A stretch of 8,557 bases of DNA from Dysgonamonadaceae bacterium. GTDB taxonomy: Bacteria; Bacteroidota; Bacteroidia; Bacteroidales; Azobacteroidaceae. Shown piece by piece: positions 1-5,755 of the stretch (the stretch's first letter is position 1; every line of letters begins with the position of its first letter). The stretch lies in assembly GCA_031287395.1 (NCBI GenBank), contig JAITTA010000131.1, positions 1-8,557 on the forward strand, in the 5' to 3' direction. Made by a program: the position numbers and the translations under genes. The notes beneath the pieces are model-generated. The model was not told the origin of the DNA. It saw only the letters and a program-made list of their open reading frames with translations, and made no database searches.

Positions 1-3000
1 ATGTAATTGTTGATGGAGAAGTCAGTGGGTCACCTCTTGTCCTTTCCTGGAGAAATGGAAAACATTTCACTCTTAATAAGACTGTTTCAGGTGGAAGTCT
101 TGTTATAAAAAACATGAAATTCATGGGTAATAGGACTTCGTCCGGAGGAGGATCGGATGGAGGAGGTATTTCGTTATCGGGAAATGGTCCGTATATACTT
201 GATAGTACACGATTTGAAAATATAAATAATCAGGCGCTTTCCATCGGATATGGAACTGTTGTCGAATTATTAAATTCTTCGTTTGTCAATAATTTTGTTG
301 GAGCTTCTCATGGAGGTGCGATAAATACAAGAGGTGTATTGACTGTATCTAACTGTCTGTTTGAAAAAAACAGTGAAATTTGGAGCAATTATTCCGGTGG
401 CGCCATTGGTATATACAATCCTTCGGGAGAAACAGTGATCACAAAAAGTGTTTTTCTTGAAAATGTAACCAATGGAAGGGGTGGTGCTGTCTCTGTTTAC
501 CAATCTAATCAGAGTATTACGATAGATGAATGTTATTTTGAAGGAAATGAAGTTACAGGTAATGCCGGTAATAATGATGGTGGTGCGGTTTCCATTTATT
601 CACCTAACTTGAATACTATTTTTTTATTGAAAAACTCGACTTTTTATAATAACATTGCAGGAGATGATGCCGGAGCTGTTTTTGTGGAAAATACGGGAGG
701 TAGTGGTTCGGCTAAGATTGAAAACTGTACGTTTTACAAGAATATAGCTAAAGGAGGAAATAACTATTCCGGAGAAGGCTCCGGAGGGGCTATACAAATT
801 TCCTCAACTGGTGGATTATCAAGTAGCGCAGGTACCATTCTCACTTTGAATAATAGTACTTTTGTCAAAAACATAGCTGAGAATGAACGTGGTGGCGCTA
901 TCGGTGTGTTTAATGGGACTCTATTCGCTACTGTTAGATACTATATCTCAAATAATATCTTCTTAGGGAATGAAATATATGAAGGAACGGGAGCTGTTCG
1001 ACCCGATGTGAGATACTCAAATATAGGGGGGCCAACTACTGATAACGGCGGAAATATAGGTCTTGATTATTCTGCGGCAATAAATCCGACAACAGGTCCG
1101 AATTTACTGAAAGCATTCGGAACCAATAACCCTCAATTAAGTACGAACTTCAGTCAGGTTTCAGCAGCAAATCGAATTATACCGAGTCTTTCTATTATTC
1201 CGAATGATGGGACTAATGCTTTAGGATTAGCTGATGGGAAAGGTGTTGTTACTACTTTATTGAAAGACCAACGCGAATATGACCGCAATACGACAAATCC
1301 GGATGTTGGTTCCGTTGAAATTTTATGGGTACGTTTCAATGCAGGAGAAGGTGAGTGGACAGGCTTAAATGATAGCTATGAGTTTGATGGGGAAAATTAT
1401 TATAAGTCTTCTTCTAATGTAACCGATTTTTATTTTAAAGTTACTTATTCCGGTGGGACAGTCTTGGTGCCGACGGCAACATTGACTCCTCCAACAGGTA
1501 AAATATTTGATAAATGGGTGCTGGATGATGGAAATGATGATACGGAATGGGACCCCTCCGGTGAAGTGACTGCCAATGTTCTGGTGAAAGCCCTCTGGAA
1601 AAGTGCGGCATTAACCGTTACCTATTATCCGAACGGCGGAGGCGGAACCGCAAAAACCATCAATTGTGCAGCCGATGGTACACATACCATATTGAATTAT
1701 GACGATGTGGCTCTTGGTTTTTCACCGCCTCCGAATCATTCATTTGCAGGATGGAATACGGTAGCCGATGGTTCCGGGATCTCTTATGGCATTGGTTCCA
1801 TAAGTACCTTTTCCGTCAACATCGAATTGTATGCTCAGTGGCAGGACAATACGCCGATTCCAGGGATCCGGATACAAGAAATGGAACCTGTTTGTTCCAA
1901 TGAAACAGAAATACGGATTCCGTACGAATTGCTCTATTTTGAATATGCGATGGAGTATGTTATTTATTTTTCGAATGAAGCTAAGAATGCAGGATTTGTT
2001 GATAAAACAAGATATTCCGCACTGCCGGATGGCTACATCACGATTCCCGTTCCTGCAGGGGTTCCTCAGGGAAAATACAAGGGGAGTATCTTTCTGCGTT
2101 GTGATTTGAATCCGGATATCATATCCGAATATTCTTTTGAAATAGAAATACTGGAATCGGTAAGAATTGTTCGTCAACCGGTCTCGGAAATTTTCGGTTG
2201 CGAGGGTGGAAATTTTAACCTGTCTGTTGTCGCGACCGGTGATAACCTGACCTATCAATGGTACCACGACGATCGGAAGATAGCAGGGGCTACCTCCGAT
2301 CATTATGGAGATATTGTATCTCCGGAAACATTAGGTATTTACTATGTTGAAGTTTCAGGAACTTGTGATACCATCGTCAGTAATGAAGCAATCGTGGGAA
2401 TGTATGGGGCAACCCGGATCACTCGCCAGCCGTTGTCCGAGACGATCGGTTGTGAGGGTGGCCGTTTCAATTTATCAGTTGAGGCTGCAGGTGAAAACCT
2501 GACATACCAGTGGTATTATAATGGAAAGAAAATAGAGGGTGCAACTTCCGACCATTACGAAAATGAAATATCCGCAGAAACGGTTGGGTTTTATTATGTA
2601 GAGGTCACAGGAGCCTGTGGCGTTGTTGTCAGTGACAGGGTTACCGTCGGAATCCATGCCGGAACCAGAATTACCAGCCAACCGATAACTGATTTTATTG
2701 GTTGTAAAGATGAATCTTTCAGTTTGTCTGTTGAGGCGACAGGTGAAAATCTGACTTATCAATGGTACCATAATGGTCAAAAAATACCAGGAGCGACGTC
2801 CAATCATTACGAAAATGTTTTGTCGTCCGAAATGGTAGGTCATTACTATGTTGAAGTTTCCGGAGCATGTGGTACGATCATCAGTAATGAGTCTAATGTG
2901 AGAAGGCATCCCGAAACACGGAGCATTCAACAACCTGTACCCTGGACTTTCAGTTGTGAAGGTGACGGTTTTAATTTGTCGATAGAGGTGGTAGGTGAAA

Positions 3001-3641
3001 ATCCTACTTATCAATGGTATCATAATGGACAGAAAATAACAGGCGCCGTTTCCAGCCATTATGAAAATGTTTTATCATCCGAGACGACGGGTTATTATCA
3101 TGTAGTAGTCAAAGGCGTGTGTGACTCCGTGATCAGTGACAGGGCAAATGTAGAAATGAACAGGCTTACAATATTGATGAAATGGGATGATGTGTTGTAT
3201 ATTGAGAATGTTGATAGCCGTTATGTGAGATTCCAGTGGTATAAGGACGGACAGGCAATAGCTCAGTATGGTACGGCCATGTATTATACAGATTCGAACG
3301 GACTTCTGGGTACTTATTTTGTACGGGCTTATTATTCCGACGGAACATATGATGAGTCTTGTCCGATAACATTTACTGAATCAGTACAATCTTCCGGCCT
3401 TTCGGTTTATCCTAATCCGGTGCCTCGTTTCGGACAGTTGATGGTGAAGAGTGATGATTTGGGAGAATCGTATGCCGGTGCGCAAATTACGATCTATAAC
3501 CTGATGGGACAGAAAGTGTATTCTTCCCGTGCAACAGGATCGGAAACCGCAATTCAAATGAAAGTCACCGAAGGGACTTATCTGATGCACATTATTTCTC
3601 CGGGCGGGAAGAAAACCGTTAAAAAGATAATGGTGAAATAA
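1..3641 (+). CDS. Large T9SS-secreted surface protein with Pmp-like beta-helix, B-repeats and Ig-like repeats (5' partial)
   Basis: The reading frame (codons from position 3) is open to the left edge, so the N-terminus and signal peptide are missing. The ATG at 114 lies inside a repeat unit (GGSL at 90-101, FMGN at 120-131) and is not the start. At least 1,212 codons are visible. Domain order by nucleotide: right-handed beta-helix repeats about 3-1000; a DQR...DVGSVE tail (1266-1319) like that closing many bacterial beta-helix surface proteins; two B-repeats (1329-1601, 1611-1844); an unassigned beta-rich segment (1845-2159); four 84-residue Ig-like units (2160-3167); a fifth divergent Ig-like unit (3168-3395); and a C-terminal sorting domain with YPNP and a lysine-rich end (3396-3638). 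The last implies Sec export, passage through the T9SS, then cleavage and surface attachment or release. No enzymatic motif is visible, so an adhesin or surface-layer role is inferred. It is the last gene before a strong terminator. Confidence 0.92.
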   Translation, partial: VIVDGEVSGSPLVLSWRNGKHFTLNKTVSGGSLVIKNMKFMGNRTSSGGGSDGGGISLSGNGPYILDSTRFENINNQALSIGYGTVVELLNSSFVNNFVGASHGGAINTRGVLTVSNCLFEKNSEIWSNYSGGAIGIYNPSGETVITKSVFLENVTNGRGGAVSVYQSNQSITIDECYFEGNEVTGNAGNNDGGAVSIYSPNLNTIFLLKNSTFYNNIAGDDAGAVFVENTGGSGSAKIENCTFYKNIAKGGNNYSGEGSGGAIQISSTGGLSSSAGTILTLNNSTFVKNIAENERGGAIGVFNGTLFATVRYYISNNIFLGNEIYEGTGAVRPDVRYSNIGGPTTDNGGNIGLDYSAAINPTTGPNLLKAFGTNNPQLSTNFSQVSAANRIIPSLSIIPNDGTNALGLADGKGVVTTLLKDQREYDRNTTNPDVGSVEILWVRFNAGEGEWTGLNDSYEFDGENYYKSSSNVTDFYFKVTYSGGTVLVPTATLTPPTGKIFDKWVLDDGNDDTEWDPSGEVTANVLVKALWKSAALTVTYYPNGGGGTAKTINCAADGTHTILNYDDVALGFSPPPNHSFAGWNTVADGSGISYGIGSISTFSVNIELYAQWQDNTPIPGIRIQEMEPVCSNETEIRIPYELLYFEYAMEYVIYFSNEAKNAGFVDKTRYSALPDGYITIPVPAGVPQGKYKGSIFLRCDLNPDIISEYSFEIEILESVRIVRQPVSEIFGCEGGNFNLSVVATGDNLTYQWYHDDRKIAGATSDHYGDIVSPETLGIYYVEVSGTCDTIVSNEAIVGMYGATRITRQPLSETIGCEGGRFNLSVEAAGENLTYQWYYNGKKIEGATSDHYENEISAETVGFYYVEVTGACGVVVSDRVTVGIHAGTRITSQPITDFIGCKDESFSLSVEATGENLTYQWYHNGQKIPGATSNHYENVLSSEMVGHYYVEVSGACGTIISNESNVRRHPETRSIQQPVPWTFSCEGDGFNLSIEVVGENPTYQWYHNGQKITGAVSSHYENVLSSETTGYYHVVVKGVCDSVISDRANVEMNRLTILMKWDDVLYIENVDSRYVRFQWYKDGQAIAQYGTAMYYTDSNGLLGTYFVRAYYSDGTYDESCPITFTESVQSSGLSVYPNPVPRFGQLMVKSDDLGESYAGAQITIYNLMGQKVYSSRATGSETAIQMKVTEGTYLMHIISPGGKKTVKKIMVK
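3..1000 (+). repeat. About ten GGA[ILV]...FxxN beta-helix repeats (Pmp-like)
   Basis: The translated frame shows alternating GGAI/GGAV and FxxN tetrapeptides: GGSL-FMGN, GGGI-FENI, a degenerate unit ending FVNN, GGAI-FEKN, GGAI-FLEN, GGAV-FEGN, GGAV-FYNN, AGAV-FYKN, GGAI-FVKN and GGAI-FLGN. This pairing is the hallmark of chlamydial polymorphic membrane protein repeats, where each pair corresponds to roughly one or two turns of a right-handed beta-helix. Spacing within and between units is variable (about 20-45 residues). The DNA is divergent between units, so the repeats look old and not freshly duplicated. Confidence 0.85.
1329..1844 (+). repeat. Two InlB/Listeria-Bacteroides-type B-repeats in the surface protein
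   Basis: The second copy (1611-1844) is canonical: it begins VTYYPNGGGG, has FAGWNTVADGSG in the middle and ends ELYAQWQ, the pattern of the Flg_new/B-repeat family found in internalin B and many Bacteroidota surface proteins. The first copy (1329-1601) is degenerate but keeps VRFNAGEG, a K-x-FDKWVLDDG block and the closing VLVKALWK. Such repeats are small ubiquitin-like beta domains, usually stalk modules or binding modules. Confidence 0.8.
2160..3167 (+). repeat. Four tandem Ig-like units, each exactly 252 bp
   Basis: Units start at 2160, 2412, 2664 and 2916, with no indels between them (84 codons each). All share a QP near residue 6, Cys at 14, the block TYQWY at 31-35, Ile at 41, HY at 48-49, Gly at 59, and Cys at 69. 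The TYQWY...G...Y.V pattern is that of bacterial immunoglobulin-like domains. The invariant Cys14/Cys69 pair could form an intradomain disulfide after export. A fifth unit (3168-3395) keeps only FQWYKDG and a GTYFV strand and lacks the regular cysteine pair. Confidence 0.85.
3396..3638 (+). other. T9SS type A C-terminal sorting domain
   Basis: The last 81 residues match the Por secretion system type A sorting signal. It opens with SGLSVYPNPVPRFGQL, has a central strand ITIYNLMGQKVYSS, then G-T-Y-L around an MHI strand, and ends in a basic KKTVKKIMVK. In the T9SS this domain is recognised at the outer membrane and removed by the sortase PorU, with the mature protein usually attached to anionic LPS. 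It identifies the protein as extracellular cargo and the host as a member of the Bacteroidota. Confidence 0.92.
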
Positions 3642-3676
3642 AAACTGCTGAACAGAAATCCCTTGTTTGGTATGAC

Positions 3677-3724
3677 AAAATAAGAGGATGTGGCCTCAAT
3701 TGAAGTGACACATCCTCTTATTTT
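3677..3724. terminator. Perfect 16-bp hairpin, probable bidirectional terminator
   Basis: The arms aaaataagaggatgtg (3677-3692) and cacatcctcttatttt (3709-3724) are exact reverse complements separated by a 16-nt loop. A GC-containing core is flanked by A on the left and T on the right, so both strands would read as a stem followed by a U-run. It begins 36 nt after the stop of the surface protein gene. It also lies 110 nt beyond the stop of the convergent marR gene, so it can serve both. Confidence 0.85.
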
Positions 3725-3833
3725 ATCATTTTATGAGATCAAATCAGAATATCTTCTTGAACCCACGACATGGCAAGTGTTGTACCACTTTTAAAAACAA
3801 ATTTTCATCGTATGAAAAAAGTAAATAAAATTA

Positions 3834-4295
3834 TCACGAATTGGATATGATAATTTTAATCAGATAGTTTTTAAAGCGGGTATTGTTTTTTCCCAATGCT
3901 TCGAAAAAACGTTTTTCTGCATGCTGAACAGTTATAACCGCCTTTTGGATGAGTTCATCTCCTTTAGGAGTCAAGGTAATCATTTTTGCCCGTACATCCA
4001 CCGGATGAGGAGGGCGAGCTACAAGGTCCCGTTTTTCCAATCCTTTAAGCGTTGGTGAAATGTTCATCGGATTGGTTTTTATATGTTTAGCGAGTATGAT
4101 CTGAGTTATTGGCGAATCATTATGCAATGATAGCCAATAAATACTGGCAAGTACAGCAAATTGAGTATGAGTGAGTTGATGCTTCTGTAATACCTTTTTG
4201 TGATTTTGTTCCCACAAATTGTATGTAAGTAGGAGTAAAAATCCTGAGTCTTCATTAGGATTTCTTAACTCTTGATAAGTAAAGACTGATTTCAT
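3834..4295 (-). CDS. MarR-family winged-helix transcriptional regulator
   Basis: A 153-residue protein, a normal length for MarR regulators, which act as dimeric DNA-binding repressors or activators in the cytoplasm, often responding to small ligands or redox signals. The helical N-terminus with LTHTQFAVLASIYWL (residues 41-55) fits the dimerisation and first DNA-binding helices. The helix-turn-helix spans about 62-88 (ITQIILAKHI, then NISPTLKGLEKRDLV). The wing carries HPVDVRAK (97-104) with the family-typical Asp100 and Arg102, followed by ITLTPKG. The ATG at 4295 is preceded by an A-rich leader with no Shine-Dalgarno, as usual in Bacteroidota, and by a consensus -7 box. There is no obvious cysteine sensor: the protein has no cysteine at all. 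It is transcribed away from the hdr operon; its target and ligand cannot be told from sequence. Confidence 0.92.
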   Translation of the reverse strand: MKSVFTYQELRNPNEDSGFLLLLTYNLWEQNHKKVLQKHQLTHTQFAVLASIYWLSLHNDSPITQIILAKHIKTNPMNISPTLKGLEKRDLVARPPHPVDVRAKMITLTPKGDELIQKAVITVQHAEKRFFEALGKNNTRFKNYLIKIIISNS

Positions 4296-4322
4296 TTTTT
4301 GTGGCTGTTAGTTTTTTTTTTG

Positions 4323-4330
4323 CAAATTTA
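4323..4330 (-). promoter_or_regulatory. Bacteroidota-type -7 box for marR
   Basis: On the minus strand this reads TAAATTTG, an exact match to the Bacteroidota sigma-ABfr -7 element TAnnTTTG. It lies 27 nt upstream of the marR ATG, giving a short leader of about 20 nt. A TTTG-type -33 element is not clear; the best candidate is a TTTA about 21 nt further upstream. Confidence 0.55.
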
Positions 4331-4362
4331 TATTGAAAATTTTATATAAACATTATTTTTTT

Positions 4363-4386
4363 GATAATTGATTTAAAATAATTATC
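4363..4386. promoter_or_regulatory. AT-rich inverted repeat upstream of marR, possible operator
   Basis: The arms gataatt (4363-4369) and aattatc (4380-4386) are perfect reverse complements with a 10-nt spacer. The site lies just upstream of the marR promoter. MarR proteins commonly bind AT-rich palindromes near their own promoter, so autoregulation is plausible. The composition here is so AT-rich that a chance palindrome cannot be excluded. Confidence 0.25.
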
Positions 4387-4558
4387 GAAAATCCATAAAT
4401 AAAGATAAAAGAAATATATGTTGATAGAAACTGTGCGATAAATAAAAAAACAATCAAATTGATATGTCTGTACATGTGTTGGTTTATCTTTGTGTTCAGA
4501 ATTTTCTTAAATATATCGTTAAAAAGCCTGGAATAATTTTTATATTCAAAATAACCCT

Positions 4559-4566
4559 TACCTTTG
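4559..4566 (+). promoter_or_regulatory. Bacteroidota-type -7 box in front of the 4591 gene
   Basis: TAccTTTG matches the TAnnTTTG consensus exactly and sits 24 nt before the ATG at 4591. A TTTT at 4537-4540 is at a suitable distance for a weak -33 element (consensus TTTG). This is the clearest forward promoter signal in the 4300-5180 interval. Confidence 0.45.
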
Positions 4567-4590
4567 TTCTTCGAAATTTTTGTCTGATTC

Positions 4591-5049
4591 ATGAAAAAAG
4601 GAGAGTGTAAAGGAATCTGTAATCTATGCGAAACGTTGATTATAACGATAATATGTTGTTTTTTTATTGAATTGTCTACGTGTTGTGCAGCGGGGAATGT
4701 AATTTCGGTTATTCCAGGTGAATCGGTCCTTCTCCAAGCCGATTCTTGTAAGTATAATGGTTTAGGGATAACTGGTATTAACTATTGGGGGCATAATTCG
4801 TCTGATGTCGGAGATGCTTCCAGACCAAATTATTTTTCCAGGTTTTTTGATAATATTCGTCTTTTGACAAGAATCCCTGTCAAAAATGTATATAGTATTT
4901 TTTCATATTTCAGGTTGATTTTACAATCTTCCGAAAGGGAGAATTCATTAAGTAAAATATTAATTAAAGAGTATTCGTTGAGCATAAATTTAGTTTCTCC
5001 CCCCTCATGTCGATATTATGTTTTTACATTGAGGGAGATTCTTATTTGA
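4591..5049 (+). CDS. Hypothetical protein with signal-peptide-like N-terminus, doubtful or decayed
   Basis: A 152-codon frame that I do not recognise. In DNA this AT-rich, 152 codons without a stop is unlikely by chance, and the ATG follows a consensus -7 box, so it is probably coding or was until recently. The N-terminus is basic (MKK...K) followed by a hydrophobic, cysteine-rich stretch (about residues 16-34) ending STCCAAGN, which could be a signal peptide, with LSTC as a poor lipobox. The next part (PGESVLLQADSC, then INYWGHNSS) faintly resembles the start of a bacterial Ig-like domain. After about residue 85 the composition turns to a low-complexity F/L/S/I mix with no domain character, as if truncated or frame-shifted. 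It is therefore either a small exported protein or the stub of a longer secreted protein. It lies 132 nt upstream of hdrC, with a terminator-like hairpin at its end. Confidence 0.4.
   Translation: MKKGECKGICNLCETLIITIICCFFIELSTCCAAGNVISVIPGESVLLQADSCKYNGLGITGINYWGHNSSDVGDASRPNYFSRFFDNIRLLTRIPVKNVYSIFSYFRLILQSSERENSLSKILIKEYSLSINLVSPPSCRYYVFTLREILI
4996..5047 (+). terminator. Terminator-like hairpin before the hdr operon
   Basis: TCTCCC (4996-5001) pairs with GGGAGA (5033-5038), and after a CCC bulge TCA (5005-5007) pairs with TGA (5030-5032). The stem is followed by the T-rich run TTCTTATTT (5039-5047). It overlaps the final codons of the 4591 frame. If functional it would separate that transcript from hdrCBA, which would then need its own promoter. 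The bulge makes it weaker than the hairpin at 3677-3724. Confidence 0.35.
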
Positions 5050-5152
5050 CCAAAACTATTTTCCAATCAAAAAATCCATTTTACGATAAAATTATTAAGA
5101 AATATTTTCATTCTTGATTTGTGGATATTTCTTAGTCTTATGTATTACGCAC

Positions 5153-5160
5153 TATATCTG
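5153..5160 (+). promoter_or_regulatory. Candidate -7 box for hdrCBA
   Basis: TATATCTG matches the TAnnTTTG element at seven of eight positions and ends 21 nt before the chosen hdrC ATG. A TTTC at 5128-5131 could be a weak -33 element. An alternative is TTGATTTG at 5114-5121, also seven of eight. Neither is decisive. Confidence 0.3.
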
Positions 5161-5181
5161 ATAACGTTATTATCGAAATAT

Positions 5182-5754
5182 ATGGCAAAAGAAATTTATC
5201 AAAACAATGCACCTCACACACTGAATAATGACCTGTTTCATGAAATAGGCATTAGTAGTGCTCGATGTTATCAATGTGGGAAATGTTCTGCCGGATGTCC
5301 GATGGCTGAAGACATGAATTATACTCCCAATACTGTAATGAGGATTATTCAGGCGGAGGATCGTCAGATGGATCTGGAACTATTGAGTTCAGAGTCTATT
5401 TGGCTTTGTGCAAGCTGTGAGATGTGCATATCAAGATGTCCTATGCAAATCGATATTCCTAAGATCATGGATTATCTCCGGCAGAAATCGTTACAGGAAC
5501 GTCTGCAAGATAAAGCTGCAAATAAAAGTATTATTCCTTTTCATCAATCTTTTCTGGATATGATTCGTTATACCGGAAGATCTTATGAGGTCGGTTTGGT
5601 ACTCGATTTTAAGTTGCGTTCTAAAAAGATCATGCAGGATGTGGATCTGGTTCCCAAAATGTTGTCTCATGGAAAATTGCCTTTTCTTCCCGATGGGATC
5701 AAAGGTAAAAAGAATATACAGGCGATTTTTAAAAGAACGCTTAGAAAAAAATGA
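5182..5754 (+). CDS. hdrC: Heterodisulfide reductase subunit C (HdrC-like iron-sulfur protein)
   Basis: A 190-residue protein, the usual HdrC size. HdrC carries electrons from HdrA to HdrB through two [4Fe-4S] clusters in the soluble HdrABC complex. Both cluster motifs are complete: C29-x2-C32-x2-C35-x3-C39-P and C76-x2-C79-x2-C82-x3-C86-P. The flanking text (ARCYQCGKCSAGCPM, then WLCASCEMCISRCP) is typical of the family. I chose the ATG at 5182 because it places the first cluster about 28 residues in, as in relatives. An upstream TTG at 5119 would add a 21-residue hydrophobic leader that does not belong to this cytoplasmic family. No membrane segment follows the clusters, so this is the soluble HdrC type and not a DsrM/HdrE-linked form. 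It is the first gene of the operon, and hdrB starts 1 nt after its stop. Confidence 0.94.
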   Translation: MAKEIYQNNAPHTLNNDLFHEIGISSARCYQCGKCSAGCPMAEDMNYTPNTVMRIIQAEDRQMDLELLSSESIWLCASCEMCISRCPMQIDIPKIMDYLRQKSLQERLQDKAANKSIIPFHQSFLDMIRYTGRSYEVGLVLDFKLRSKKIMQDVDLVPKMLSHGKLPFLPDGIKGKKNIQAIFKRTLRKK

Positions 5755-5755
5755 T

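Larger units (their letters stand above)
4331..5181. other. AT-rich interval between marR and hdrC
   Basis: About 850 nt with base composition clearly more AT-rich than the flanking genes, most extreme at 4300-4600. Apart from the promoter signals, the palindrome, the doubtful 4591 gene and several small hairpins (4720-4745, 4800-4825, 4862-4885), I see no RNA gene, transposon end or confident coding sequence here. The low GC could reflect a regulatory hub or decayed or acquired DNA. Confidence 0.6.

Noticed and set aside
114..116. ATG at 114 as the start of the large surface protein
   Set aside because: The same frame is open back to position 3 and reads beta-helix repeat sequence (GGSLVIKN) upstream, so the ATG is internal; there is also no signal peptide after it.
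1740..3059. Long minus-strand frames opposite the Ig-like repeats (1740-2303 and 2475-3059)
   Set aside because: They are shadows of the forward gene, which has clear domain structure; the apparent repetition in the second is simply the complement of the 252-bp units.
2160..3167. CRISPR-like array suggested by regular 252-bp periodicity
   Set aside because: The units are coding, in frame, diverged along their whole length and have no unique spacers; they are protein domain repeats.
3770..3850. Forward 26-codon frame between the terminator and marR
   Set aside because: Too short, no promoter or ribosome site, and it overlaps the end of marR on the other strand.
4353..4592. Minus-strand 79-codon frame with a hydrophobic second half
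   Set aside because: The region is extremely AT-rich, which yields F/I/L/Y runs by composition alone. It has no recognisable motif and overlaps the forward promoter and start at 4559-4593.
5119..5181. TTG start at 5119 extending HdrC by 21 hydrophobic residues
   Set aside because: HdrC of the soluble complex has no membrane leader, and the ATG at 5182 gives the usual distance to the first cluster motif. The extra codons fall in the promoter/leader region.
5585..5755. Upstream extension of hdrB overlapping hdrC
   Set aside because: This translation is the out-of-frame shadow of hdrC; the HdrB family N-terminus begins at the ATG at 5756 with the FYPGC motif ten codons in.
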